This document shows, one piece after another, positions 45,750 through 57,467 of a DNA stretch of 64,000 nt (positions are counted from its first letter, which is position 1; every line of letters starts with the position of its first letter). This DNA comes from Nemertoderma westbladi (taxonomy: Eukaryota; Xenacoelomorpha; Nemertodermatida; Nemertodermatidae), in contig JAUCBJ010008197.1 in NCBI GenBank assembly GCA_032718475.1, positions 53,924-117,923 of the forward strand. The letters run 5' to 3'. The translations under genes and the position numbers were made by a program. Under the pieces are notes generated by a model that worked only from the letters and a program-made list of their open reading frames with translations, searched no databases and had not been told where the DNA came from.

Positions 45750-46440
45750 TCAGTGCTTCTGTGTCACAATATAACAATCCAATGCCAGCAACGATTACTT
45801 CTGGTATTCCATAAGCTCTTAGGATTTCAAGCATTTTACCTCTATGGATGGAGTCGAATGCCTTCTTGAAGTCCACAAAAGTCATGACTGCTGGGAGATC
45901 CTTTGACTTAATTCCTTCAATCAGTCTCCGTAGGGCAAGTATCTGAGCTATTATTGATCTATTTGGTCGAAATCCGTTTTGGCTCTTACGCAGTGGTATA
46001 CTGAGGTCTCCTTTCTTGGGGAGAGGCTTTAGTTGACCTTTCGTCCAAATTGGTGGAGGCTTTTCCCCTTTTAACATCCGGTTGCAAACATTCAATAATG
46101 ATCTGTTTAGCACTCCTGTTTTCCATACCTCCGCTGGAATTTCATCTAATCCACTCGCTTTATTATTGGACATGCTTTTAATGCTTCTTTGGAGTTCGGC
46201 AGGTGTGAAGTCCCCTGTCTCTATAGGTAGTGTCTTGTCATCTGTATATTTTCCTTGTAGGGCTGACCTCGATGTTTGGTGGCTGCCCAAGCAAGTTGCT
46301 GAAGTGATTTTTCCACTTCCCAACACGTTCTTCAGGACTATCGGCTTTGAGGCGCCCCTTTGCACAACTTTTCCGACCAGATACCTCATTCACAGTTTGC
46401 CAGGTAAGTCTTGATTGTTGCTGTATATGAGCAGTTGTAA
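45750..46440 (-). pseudogene. LINE-C: RT fragment with an internal deletion
   Basis: The minus strand encodes the segment before and into a LINE RT: 'WQTVNE', 'NNKASGLDEIPAEVWK', 'QLKPLPKKGD', then directly 'SQNGFRPNRS' and 'VDFKKAFDSIHRGKML'. The block between PKKGD and SQNGF, about 30 residues in LINE-B, is missing. The upstream part (46390-46440) is in another frame. Both ends are truncated and no TSD was seen. Confidence 0.85.
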
Positions 46441-46765
46441 TTGCTTCTCCCCAGTTGTAATTGTAATCTCAGCAGTGCAGTGCAAGGTGCGAATTACTGA
46501 CTTAAAGTGAATAAACAAATGTAAAATCTTTCGGTATCTTCCGCGTATATGGTGGAAAATACTCTGAGCCAGCGTATTTACCTACATGCCTAAACCTTTA
46601 CCTTCCGCGTAAATTCGGAGCAATTCCATTCTGGCAGCTACAGGTTGACAAGTATGGTACTGAGGTGAGGTAGGCCCCTACAGTATCATACTCCTGTACT
46701 CTTCTTAGATCTTAGCTACAGCAGTACACGCAGCACGCAGTCATACAGTCATAGGCCTAGTTAAC

Positions 46766-47782
46766 ATGATTGCTATCAATGGTAGGACCCTCGTTAGACG
46801 AGCCGCAATACCGGTAAGCAGTAGAAACGGCACCATTACAAGGAACATCAGCAACATATTGAATTACTCGAAGACAAATGGAGGGGACCGAGTGAGACTT
46901 GTAGAAGTTGGACCCCGAGATGGCCTGCAGAACGAAGCAGTCACTGTACCAACTGACACCAAAGTAGAGTTCATTAATAGACTCAGCAAATGCGGCTTCC
47001 CTGTAATAGAAGCGACGAGTTTTGTGTCGCCTAAATGGATTCCTCAGTTATCCGACAATAAAGAGGTGATGAATAGGATAATTCGAGAATCTGGGACTAG
47101 TTATTCCGTACTCGTTCCTAATGCTAAGGGTTTACAGGCTGCCGTGGATTCCCGTTCCACTCATATGTTCCTGGGTTGTTCCCCGTCAGAGTCCTTTACT
47201 AAGCGGAACGTAAACGCCACTGTGGCGGACAGTTTGGTGCAGTGCAAGGCGTTGGTGGATGCGGGGAAGAAGCTGGGTATATATACGAGGGGCTACGTGT
47301 CCACGGTTATAGGATGTCCGTACGAGGGTCCCATTAAACCGAAGGCAGTCGCCGAACTCGCTGCCAAGTTATACGAGATGGGATGCGATGAGATCTCTTT
47401 AGGCGATACGATAGGCGTGGGGACTGCAGGGACATTCAACAAGTTGCTTACCGAGGTGCTGTCCGCAGTACCGGTATCTCTACTCGCACTGCATTGTCAC
47501 GATACCTACGGACAGGCGTTGGTTAACATACTGGTTGGGTTGGAGGCGGGTATTCGCACTGTGGATAGTTCGGTGGCCGGGTTGGGCGGCTGTCCTTACG
47601 CGAAAGGCGCCTCCGGTAACGTAGCAACCGAGGACGTGGTCTATTTGCTGGATGGGTTGGGGTTGGAGACCGGGGTCGACGTCAATGGCGTTACCGATGT
47701 CGGCCAGTGGATCTGCGGCGAGTTGCGGAGGAATAACGCAAGCGCTACAGCTAATGCGATCATCGCTAAGCGGAAATCCTAA
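46766..47782 (+). CDS. HMGCL: Hydroxymethylglutaryl-CoA lyase, mitochondrial
   Basis: HMG-CoA lyase cleaves HMG-CoA to acetoacetate and acetyl-CoA, the last step of leucine breakdown and ketone body formation, in the mitochondrial matrix. The 338-codon ORF has an N-terminal presequence of about 35 residues rich in Arg and Ser without acids. A full TIM barrel follows. The divalent metal and catalytic residues are all present: R51 and D52 (in 'VGPRDGLQNE'), E82, H243 and H245 ('HCHD'), and the signature loop Cys C276 ('GLGGCPYAKGASGN'). Numbering is +10 relative to the human protein. It ends RKS, so the CKL-type peroxisomal signal of the human enzyme is absent. No intron interrupts it, whereas vertebrate HMGCL has many. 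The coding region is richer in GC than its flanks. It looks functional. Confidence 0.96.
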   Translation: MIAINGRTLVRRAAIPVSSRNGTITRNISNILNYSKTNGGDRVRLVEVGPRDGLQNEAVTVPTDTKVEFINRLSKCGFPVIEATSFVSPKWIPQLSDNKEVMNRIIRESGTSYSVLVPNAKGLQAAVDSRSTHMFLGCSPSESFTKRNVNATVADSLVQCKALVDAGKKLGIYTRGYVSTVIGCPYEGPIKPKAVAELAAKLYEMGCDEISLGDTIGVGTAGTFNKLLTEVLSAVPVSLLALHCHDTYGQALVNILVGLEAGIRTVDSSVAGLGGCPYAKGASGNVATEDVVYLLDGLGLETGVDVNGVTDVGQWICGELRRNNASATANAIIAKRKS

Positions 47783-48100
47783 AGTACCTGGCCCGAAATT
47801 AAGAAACTGAAAGTAATAATTTATAATGATCACAAATATTTAAGATTCTTAATTCTTGAGCGATATAACAATTTTTATAAATTTTCGTGCTTTTCGGTTG
47901 TAGGTTTTGTTTTGTTTTTCAGGATCCATCGTAAACGCCATTATTCCGCACTTTCGCAGCGCACAAATTATCTAATCGTCTTTCAGAAAACTTTATATTA
48001 TTTACTCATTAGTTACCCTCACTAAGTTTCTCTACGTTAATCTTAATTCTGGAATCTGGAAAACCTACCAACAATTAAAATGAATAGAATCTGTTTGATT
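47783..48100. other. HMGCL 3' flank
   Basis: This is AT-rich sequence leading into the 12-bp array. I see no clear AATAAA and no poly(A) tail that would mark a recent retrocopy. Confidence 0.5.
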
Positions 48101-49745
48101 GACTTACTATACAATTTAATATACAACTTACTATACAACTTACTATACAACTTATATACAAATTACTATACAACTTATTATACAACTTATTATACAACTT
48201 ATTATACAACTTATTATACAACTTACTATACAACTTACTATACAACTTACTATACAACTTACTATACAACTTACTATACAACTTACTATTTACTATACAA
48301 CTTACTATACAACTTACTATACAACTTACTATACAAATTACTATACAAATTACTATACAACTTACTATACAACTTACTATACAACTTACTATACAACTTA
48401 CTATACAAATTACTATACAAATTACTATACAAATTACTATACAACTTACTATACAAATTTCTATACAAATTACTATACAAATTACTATACAACTTACTAT
48501 ACAACGTACTATACAACTTACTATACAATTTAATATACAACTTACTATACAACTTACTATACAACTTATTATACAACTTACTATACAACTTACTATACAA
48601 CTTACTATACAACTTACTATACAACTTACTATACAAATTACTATACAACTTACTATACAACTTACTATACAACTTACTATACAAATTACTATACAAATTA
48701 CTATACAAATTACTATACAACTTACTATACAACGTACTATACAACTTACTATACAATTTAATATACAACTTACTATACAACTTACTATACAAATTACTAT
48801 ACAAATTACTATACAACTTACTATACAACTTACTATACAACTTACTATACAACTTACTATACAAATTACTATACAACTTACTATACAACTTACTATACAA
48901 CTTACTATACAAATTACTATACAAATTACTATACAAATTACTATACAACTTACTATACAACTTACTATACAACTTACTATACAACTTACTATACAACTTA
49001 CTATACAATTTAATATACAACTTACTATACAACTTACTATACAACTTATTATACAACTTACTATACAACTTACTATACAACTTACTATACAACTTACTAT
49101 ACAACTTACTATACAACTTACTATTTACTATACAACTTACTATACAACTTACTATACAACTTACTATACAAATTACTATACAAATTACTATACAAATTAC
49201 TATACAACTTACTATACAACTTACTATACAACTTACTATACAACTTATTATACAACTTACTATACAAATTACTATACAAATTACTATACAAATTACTATA
49301 CAACTTACTATACAACTTACTATACAACTTACTATACAACTTATTATACAACTTACTATACAACTTACTATACAACTTACTATACAACGTACTATACAAC
49401 TTACTATACAACTTATACAACTTACTATACAACTTACTATACAACTTACTATACAACGTACTATACAACTTACTATACAATTTAATATACAACTTACTAT
49501 ACAACTTACTATACAACTTATTATACAACTTACTATACAACTTACTATACAACTTACTATACAACTAACTATACAACTTACTATACAACTTACTATACAA
49601 ATTACTATACAACTTACTATACAAATTACTATACAAATTACTATACAACTTACTATACAACTTACTATACAACTTACTATACAACTTACTATACAACGTA
49701 CTATACAAATTACTATACAATTTAATATACAACTTACTATACTGG
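48101..49745. repeat. 12-bp satellite array (TTACTATACAAC)n, about 137 units
   Basis: The unit is TTACTATACAAC with variants TTACTATACAAA, TTATTATACAAC, GTACTATACAAC and TTTAATATACAA. Because 12 is a multiple of three and no frame contains a stop, both strands are open over hundreds of codons (Leu-Leu-Tyr-Asn on plus, Lys-Leu-Tyr-Ser on minus). The irregular TTACTATTTACTATACAA junction appears twice, 835 bp apart (48281 and 49116), which suggests segmental duplication within the array. Not a gene. Confidence 0.97.
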
Positions 49746-49765
49746 TAAGTATAGTAATACTTACT

Positions 49766-50755
49766 AGAGTTGAAACAGAGACATGTCACTGATCTCTGAT
49801 CTCTGGATTCTCCGGGCTATTTTTTGGTCTCCGGATAGGTCTCTGGTTCCCGGGTATTGAAAACATACATTTTACCCAGAGATCAGTGATTTTACAAATT
49901 AGAAATAGATATTTTAAAATAGATCCTGTGCAACACAAAATGTGAAATGAAGATAATTTTTCACAAATTTTTTACAATAAATTATTTCCTTATATTAATT
50001 TTTAACTATTTTTCATACACCACTTCAACACAATTATATATTCACTTTTACACTATTTCTATTTCTAATAAATGTACCGATAATCTTCTTATTAATTAAT
50101 TTAAGGTTCGTTTATTTTTAATTTAAATTAGCACCTAAAGATGGTTCTTATTTAAGGAAAAGGGCGCTTAATTTGAGCACCCATAATGTTTAAAAGTGAA
50201 AGAAAGGGCTGATCTCCATTCAACTTGTTTTAGGATAGATAATATGACGACCAAATGGAGAGAATGAGCGTAAAGAGGCTTGTAAATGGGGCGAGTAGAG
50301 TACTATACCTGGGTGCACTAAGTATTCGTAAATGATTAAGTTTATAGTATATTGATATGTTTATGATTTGAACAATTGTAAAATAAGTGCCTTTAATTAA
50401 CAAAGTACCGGTACCTATGGGCCAAAACAAATTAATGTAACATATGAATAAAAAACAAAATAATACGAATTAATAAACAAATAACCAAATTAATATTAAT
50501 TAAGCCCCCCAAACTGTACGTGCGCTTATTTTCTTACAATGGGTCAGGGTTGAAATGGGTTGGATTTACTGTAATTCAACCATAGTAAAATAGTTATCAG
50601 TCTTTATGTGTACCTGTTTGTGCTATAGGGGAGTAATAAAATTGTAATCAAAGTCTCTGATCTCCGGCTCTGGTCTCCGGTATTTTTCAAAATAATTCTC
50701 CGGGTAGGTCTCTGGTTTACCGGGATTAAGAAAAACAGGTCTCTGTTTCAACTCT
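49766..50755. mobile_element. MITE with 17-bp TIR and 10-bp TSD (Mutator-like)
   Basis: Perfect 17-bp terminal inverted repeats AGAGTTGAAACAGAGAC lie at 49766-49782 and 50739-50755. The direct repeat AATACTTACT lies immediately outside (49756-49765 and 50756-50765). The 990-bp interior has no ORF. Near both ends there are related 'TCTCCGG..GGTCTCTGG' stretches. A TSD of 9-11 bp is typical of Mutator-like elements. The insertion lies at the right edge of the 12-bp array. Confidence 0.82.
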
Positions 50756-50774
50756 AATACTTACTATACTGTAA

Positions 50775-50896
50775 ATAACTGGTACTCATTTTATCGACCC
50801 CAGTGGATGAAAGGCTGAGTGGACCCTGGCGGGGCTGAACCTACAACCATTAGATTCCAGGCCCGGCGCTCAACCAACTGAGTTACCCCGCCTTTG
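50775..50896 (-). mobile_element. tRNA-derived SINE
   Basis: On the minus strand a tRNA-like head (GGCGGGGTAACTCAGTTGG, A-box, then a degenerate B-box GGTTCAGCCCC) is followed by a body ending in GGTCGATAAAATGAGTACC. To my knowledge that body is a widespread SINE type in marine invertebrates. It is transcribed by RNA polymerase III from the internal boxes when active. The acceptor ends GGCGGGG and CCCCGCC pair. Confidence 0.75.
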
Positions 50897-51149
50897 CAGT
50901 GAATTAATAAATCTCGTAATTTATCAGTAATCTTGTTTGTGTTTCTGTTGTATTATTTCATTACACAAAATCAATAAAAAGGTTATTATTATAATTAATT
51001 AGTAATTAAATAAAATTTCGTGATTTTCATTAATGTTTATTATTATTGAATTCGCTGTAAATATTGTAACAAAATTTAGACTTCTATTATTGAAACATTG
51101 TAACTAGGAACTACTGAGAAGTAAATATAAAGTTACTTTTGATTCAGAC

Positions 51150-54100
51150 GTTGCATGTATTGGTTCCTATGTAGCACATACAGTGGTACCTATGTAGCAC
51201 CTACAGTGGTACCTATGTAGCACATACAGTGGTACCTATGTAGCACATACAGTGGTACCTATGTAGCACCTACTATGGTACCTATGTAGCACCTACAGTG
51301 TACCTATGTAGCACATACAGTGGTACCTATGTAGCACATACAGTGGTACCTATGTAGCACCCACAGTGGTACCTATGTAGCACATACAGTGGTTCCTATG
51401 TAGCACATACAGTGGTACCTATGTAGCACCTACAGTGGTACCTATGTAGCACCTACAGTGTACCTATGTAGCACATACAGTGGTACCTATGTAGCACCTA
51501 CAGTGGTACCTATGTAGCACATACAGTGGTACCTATGTAGCACCTACTATGGTACCTATGTAGCACCTACAGTGTACCTATGTAGCACATACAGTGGTAC
51601 CTATGTAGCACATACAGTGGTACCTATGTAGCACCCACAGTGGTACCTATGTAGCACATACAGTGGTTCCTATGTAGCACATACAGTGGTACCTATGTAG
51701 CACCTACAGTGGTACCTATGTAGCACCTACAGTGTACCTATGTAGCACATACAGTGGTACCTATGTAGCACATACAGTGGTACCTATGTAGCACATACAG
51801 TGGTTCCTATGTAGCACATACAGTGGTACCTATGTAGCACCTACAGTGGTACCTATGTAGCACATACAGTGGTACCTATGTAGCACCTACTATGGTACCT
51901 ATGTAGCACCTACAGTGTACCTATGTAGCACATACAGTGGTACCTATGTAGCACATACAGTGGTTCCTATGTAGCACATACAGTGGTACCTATGTAGCAC
52001 CTACAGTGGTACCTTTGTAGCACATACAGTGGTACCTATGTAGCACCTACTATGGTACCTATGTAGCACCTACAGTGTACCTATGTAGCACATACAGTGG
52101 TACCTATGTAGCACATACAGTGGTTCCTATGTAGCACATACAGTGGTACCTATGTAGCACCTACAGTGGTACCTATGTAGCACCTACAGTGTACCTATGG
52201 AGCACCTACAGTGGTACCTATGTAGCACATACAGTGGTACCTATGTAGCACATACAGTGGTACCTATGTAGCACATACAGTGGTACCTATGTAGCACCTA
52301 CAATGGTAGCTATGTAGCACCTACAATGGTACCTATGTAGCACATACAGTGGTACCTATGTAGCACCTACAGTGGTACCTATGTAGCACCTACAGTGGTA
52401 CCTATGTAGCACCTCCAGTGGTACCTATGTAGCACCTCCAGTGGTACCTATGTAGCACCTACAGTGGTACCTATGTAGCACCTACAGTGGTACCTATGTA
52501 GCACCTACTATGGTACCTATGTAGCACCTCCAGTGGTACCTATGTAGCACATACAGTGGTACATATGTAGCACCTACAGTGGTACCTATGTAGCACCTAC
52601 AGTGGTACCTATGTAGCACCTACAGTGGTACCTATGGAGCACCTACATTGGTACCTATGGAGCACCTACAATGGTAGCTATGTAGCACATAGAGTGGTAC
52701 CTATGGAGCACGTACAGTGGTACCTATGTAGCACCTACAGTGGTACCTATGTAGCACCTACTATGGTACCTATGTAGCACCTACATTTGTACCTATGGAG
52801 TAGCTACAGTTGTAGCTATGTAGCACCTACAGTGGTACCTATGGAGCACCTACATTGGTACCTATGGAGCACCTACAATGGTAGCTATGTAGCACATACA
52901 GTGGTACCTATGTAGCACCTACAATGGTAGCTATGTAGCACCTACAATGGTAGCTATGTAGCACATACAGTGGTACCTATGTAGCACCTACAATGGTACC
53001 TATGTAGCACCTACATTGGTACCTATGGAGTAGCTACAGTTGTAGCTATGTAGCACCTACAGTGGTACCTATGGAGCACCTACATTGGTACCTATGGAGC
53101 ACCTACAATGGTAGCTATGTAGCACATACAGTGGTACCTATGTAGCACCTACAATGGTAGCTATGTAGCACCTACAATGGTAGCTATGTAGCACCTACAG
53201 TGGTACCTATGGAGCACGTACAGTGGTACCTATGTAGCACCTACAGTGGTACCTATGTAGCACCTACTATGGTACCTATGTAGCACCTACATTGGTACCT
53301 ATGGAGCACCTACAATGGTAGCTATGTAGCACCTACAGTGGTACCTATGGAGCACGTACAGTGGTACCTATGTAGCACCTACAGTGGTACCTATGTAGCA
53401 CCTACTATGGTACCTATGTAGCACCTACATTGGTACCTATGGAGTAGCTACAGTTGTAGCTATGTAGCACCTCCAGTGGTACCTATGTAGCACATACAGT
53501 GGTACATATGTAGCACCTACAGTGGTACCTATGTAGCACCTACAGTGGTACCTATGTAGCACCTACAGTGGTACCTATGTAGCACCTACATTGGTACCTA
53601 TGGAGCACCTACAATGGTAGCTATGTAGCACCTACAGTGGTACCTATGGAGCACGTACAGTGGTACCTATGTAGCACCTACAGTGGTACCTATGTAGCAC
53701 CTACTATGGTACCTATGTAGCACCTACATTGGTACCTATGGAGTAGCTACAGTTGTAGCTATGTAGCACCTACAGTGGTACCTATGTAGCACCTACAGTG
53801 GTACCTATGTAGCATCTATAGTGGTACCTATGTAGCACCTACAGTGGTACCTATGTAGCACATACAGTGTTTACAGTGGTACCTATGTAGCACATACAGT
53901 GTTGTCTATGTAGCACATACAGTGGTACCTATGCAGCACATACAGTGGTACCTATGTAGCACCTACAGTGGTACCTATGTAGCACCTACAGTGGTAGCTA
54001 TGTAGCACATACAGTGGTACCTATTTAGCGCATACAGTGGTACCTATGTAGCACCTACAGTGGTACCTATGTAGCACATACAGTGGTACCTATGGAGCAC

Positions 54101-54595
54101 CTACAGAGGTACGTACCTATGTAGCACCTACAGTGGTACCTATGTAGCACCTACAGTGGTACCTATGTAGCACATACAGTGGCACCTATGGAGCACCTAC
54201 AGTGGTACCTATGCAGCACATACAGTGGTACCTATGTAGCACATACAGTGGTAAGTCTTATGTAGCACCTACAGTGATACCTATGTAGCACCTACAGTGG
54301 TACCTATGTAGCACATACAGTGGTACCTATGGAGCACCTACAGTGGTACCTATGTAGCACCTACAGTGGTACCTATGTAGCACCTACTATGGTACCTATG
54401 TAGCACCTACAGAGGTACGTACCTATGCAGCACATACAGTTGTACCTATGTAGCACATACAGTGGTACCTATGTAGCATATACAGTGGTACCTATGTAGC
54501 ACATACAGTGGTACCTATGCAGCAGTACCTATGTAGCACCTACACTCGTACCTATGCAGCACATACAGTGGTGTCTATGTAGCACCTCCAGGTAC
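51150..54595. repeat. 23-bp satellite array, about 150 units
   Basis: The unit is GTGGTACCTATGTAGCAC followed by five bases, mostly ATACA or CTACA. A 22-bp variant lacks one G (CAGTGTACC). From about 52620 on, GGAGCAC and GTAGCTATG variants appear. A marker variant (CTATGGAGTAGCTACAGTTG) recurs near 52793, 53027, 53437 and 53739, so blocks were copied as higher-order units. Frames contain TAG, so there is no ORF. Confidence 0.97.
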
Positions 54596-54661
54596 TATTA
54601 CAGGTGCTGATGTCTTTTACTAACTTGCTTTACAATTGAAAATAAAATATTCATAATTTAA

Positions 54662-55671
54662 CCCTATTACCACGGGGGTGTTTTGACCATTAGCACCACT
54701 GGGGGGGGGGGGGGGGGGGGGGGGGCGATTCGGCCCACCCACTATATTTTTGTAATCGTCCAATGAAATCCTACAAAATTTGGGCTGTTGGTGAAACAAC
54801 TATAGATGAACACTACCAAACCTGAAAAAGTTAAAATTTCATAAGCAGTGACTCATAATTTTGATGAAAAATAAAAGTAGTCCAGAAATTACAAAATTTT
54901 TCGTTTTCTAAAAACTAATAGTGTGGCAGTGTTGGCTAGATTTAGTAGGTTTTTCAAGACGCTGAATCGAATGTGATTATATTCCACTTCCAAAAATTGA
55001 AGTGGATGCTATTTTTCGTGCACCTAAGAAGTGGGCGTGGCACTTAAAATTTTGAAAAGGAGGTTAGCCATTTTTTGTAATCAAAAGTTTAGTGTTTTTT
55101 CCGAATAAAGTAATTTTGAAAATTTGAAGTGCCACGCCCTAATTTTGGTGCACCGAAAATTACGTATACCAAGGATTTGAGGCATCTATATTACTTTCAA
55201 TCGATTCAGCGCTACAGAAAACCTATAAAAATGCTTAGAAATCTAAACTTTAGTTAACTTTCCGAATAAAGTAATTTTGAAATTTTAAAGTGCCACGCCC
55301 TAATTTTGGTGCTCCAAAATGATGTACCCCTACACTTATATAGTTATATAGAGCATTAGAGTGATCCAAACCAATAAAAATAAATAAAAATAGCCCAAAC
55401 ATAAATAATTACTAAATCACGAATGAATTTGTAAAATTCGAAAATTTCAAAAAATTTGGTGCTGGAGACCAAATTTTGAGGTGGCACCCACATCGAAAAG
55501 TAGAAATCCAATTGCAACGTCGTTTTTTGCAAAAGATGCGGCATTAAATTTGGCTAATTCTCAATAAAAATTGGGCCTGTACGTAATGTGGTTGCATAGT
55601 TACAGCAACTATAAACTAGGAAGGGGCCGATTCCCCCCCCCCCCCCCCCCCCCCCCCCAGTGGTAATAGGG
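54662..55671. mobile_element. piggyBac-like MITE, TTAA target, G/C homopolymer ends
   Basis: TTAA flanks both ends (54658-54661 and 55672-55675). The termini read CCCTATTACCAC and its complement GTGGTAATAGGG. TTAA duplications and CCCT ends are the hallmark of piggyBac. Next to the ends lie a run of about 25 G (54702-54725) and about 25 C (55633-55658), themselves inverted. The 1010-bp interior has no transposase. It carries a block of about 70 bp twice (55089-55160 and 55258-55327, with GTGCCACGCCCTAATTTTGG), and an inverted relative near 55030. Confidence 0.88.
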
Positions 55672-55893
55672 TTAATTATTTTACTTTTATATTATTAATT
55701 ATTTTGTCCATTCTCATAAATGAGAACATATTATTGATATTTAGTTACCTATAAGTGTGTTTGTATTAATATTAATTGTGATGGTAAATCAACACGACTA
55801 TAGGACTACTTTGTTTTGGATTCCATCTTACAGGACGTCATATAAGGATTTGTAAGAATCTAGAACTTCCTATAACCAATCACTGACAATAAA

Positions 55894-57402
55894 ATGCGAA
55901 CCTATTGCATTCTATCCGGGACCGGGAGAAAGTGGTTCCCCAAAGTAGGTTTAGAAGTTCATTGTCAGATAAACTCTCGTAGTAAGTTGTTCTCCGGTAG
56001 CGAGGTTGCGTTCCTCGCCCCGCCCAACTCGCGAGTCTCGCCGTTCGACGCCGCCATCCCCGGGACGCTTCCCGTACTCAATAAGCGTTGCGTAGAAGCC
56101 GCTGTCGCAACCGCGTTGGCTCTCGACTTCCGCATCAACAAAGTCTCCCACTTCGACAGGAAACATTACTTCTACGCGGATTTACCCGCCGGCTACCAAA
56201 TAACCCAGAAACAGCGTCCCATAGCGGTGGGAGGGAGAATCGTGTATCCGTCGCACGATGCGGACGCGGTCGGCGAGATGGCGCTAAACAGAACGGTGGG
56301 CCTGCGGGCGCTGCAGATTGAGCAGGACAGCGGGAAGAGTCTGCGAAGGGAGTGCGATGGGTCTACGTTAGTGGACCTGAACAGGGCTGGGATCGGGTTG
56401 ATGGAGATAGTCACCGAGCCCCAACTACAGTCGGGGTTGGACGCAGCCGCCCTCGTAAGGGAGTTGCAACTAATTCTCAGTTACATCGGGACGTGTAAGT
56501 CAGTGATGGCGGAGGGTCACATGAGAGTTGACGCCAATGTCTCGCTCCACGCGACACCTGATACACCGGCTGTTATTACTGAGATTAAGAATTTGAACAG
56601 CTTAAGATCGTTAACACACGCGATAGAGTTTGAATTACGCCGCCATAGAGACGTTCTAGAAGGCGACGGTTGTCTGTTAGCGGAGACGCGGACTTTCGAC
56701 GCGGTTAAAGGCGTCACCGAGGTGATGCGGAAGAAGGAAGCGAGTTTCGATTACAGGTTTATGCACGAGCCCAATCTCCCTGCTATACGGCTTGCCGCTG
56801 TTAAACTCTCCGAGAATGATGTTTGCGTCGAGGAGATACGGGAATCGTTGGTAGAACTACCCGGGTCCGTTCGCAATCGTCTCGTCTCGCGTTATAATCT
56901 CTCCAACTCCGCAGTTATCCAACGATTACTGGAAGATAAAATCTTGCGGGAATATTTCGAGTCAGTGATGTTAGACTGTGGTAATGGTAACATTGCGTTC
57001 AAACTAATAGACAGACTCATTACCAACAGTAACTCAGGAAGTCTCCAGGTTTGCCCCTCACAAATAGCCGGCCTAGTTGGTTTTCATGAAAGGAAAGAAA
57101 TAAGTATAGACTCAGCCATGAGCGTTGTTGATATATTATGTCATAGCAACGGCGATCTAGCAGGAAGACTAGCGGAGGAAGTCATTGATAGTCACTCACT
57201 GTGGCTGGTTAACGACCTGGACTTATTAACTCGTTTGTGTAAAGAAGCAATCGCCAACAGACCTAAAGCGGTTCGCGACTTTGAGAAAGGCAAGCGGGAC
57301 AAAGCTCTTACCTCATTGGTGGGCTATGTTATGGTTGCTACTGGGAGGAGGGCAAAAGGACAGGTCGTTAAACAAATTATAAAATATTTGATGGATAAAT
57401 GA
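55894..57402 (+). CDS. GATB: Glutamyl-tRNA(Gln) amidotransferase subunit B, mitochondrial
   Basis: GatB is the kinase/transamidase partner in GatCAB. It activates Glu on misacylated tRNA-Gln and passes it ammonia from GatA to make Gln-tRNA(Gln) for mitochondrial translation. The 502-codon ORF has a short N-terminus (15 residues, possibly a presequence), then the family start 'VGLEVHCQI'. The GatB signature 'HFDRKHYFYADLPAGYQITQ' is at residues about 86-105, followed by 'IEQDSGKSL' and 'DLNRAGIGLMEIVTEP' (161-176) and 'EIKNLNS'. The helical YqeY/GatB C-terminal domain covers about 350-502, ending 'VKQIIKYLMDK'. The length is slightly below the human protein, mostly at the N-terminus. There are no introns and no breaks. 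The start at 55894 is the first ATG in frame. It looks functional. Confidence 0.95.
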   Translation: MRTYCILSGTGRKWFPKVGLEVHCQINSRSKLFSGSEVAFLAPPNSRVSPFDAAIPGTLPVLNKRCVEAAVATALALDFRINKVSHFDRKHYFYADLPAGYQITQKQRPIAVGGRIVYPSHDADAVGEMALNRTVGLRALQIEQDSGKSLRRECDGSTLVDLNRAGIGLMEIVTEPQLQSGLDAAALVRELQLILSYIGTCKSVMAEGHMRVDANVSLHATPDTPAVITEIKNLNSLRSLTHAIEFELRRHRDVLEGDGCLLAETRTFDAVKGVTEVMRKKEASFDYRFMHEPNLPAIRLAAVKLSENDVCVEEIRESLVELPGSVRNRLVSRYNLSNSAVIQRLLEDKILREYFESVMLDCGNGNIAFKLIDRLITNSNSGSLQVCPSQIAGLVGFHERKEISIDSAMSVVDILCHSNGDLAGRLAEEVIDSHSLWLVNDLDLLTRLCKEAIANRPKAVRDFEKGKRDKALTSLVGYVMVATGRRAKGQVVKQIIKYLMDK

Positions 57403-57461
57403 GATACAAAGAGTAATCTGTGTGTTTGTTGATTTTAAATTATCTGCATTAACTAGCTATG

Positions 57462-57467
57462 AATAAA
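57462..57467 (+). terminator. Poly(A) signal AATAAA after GATB
   Basis: AATAAA lies 60 bp after the GATB stop, in AT-rich sequence, at a normal distance for a short 3' UTR. Confidence 0.5.

Noticed and set aside
48080-49792. Long ORFs on both strands (570, 276 and 147 codons)
   Set aside because: They are reading frames through a 12-bp tandem repeat without stops and not genes.
51150-54595. CRISPR-like appearance of regularly spaced short repeats
   Set aside because: There are no unique spacers. The units abut as a plain tandem array in an animal genome.
46766-57402. Bacterial contamination or operon suggested by two intronless genes
   Set aside because: Both proteins have animal-type sequence and mitochondrial roles, 8 kb of eukaryotic repeats separates them, and MITEs and a SINE lie between them.
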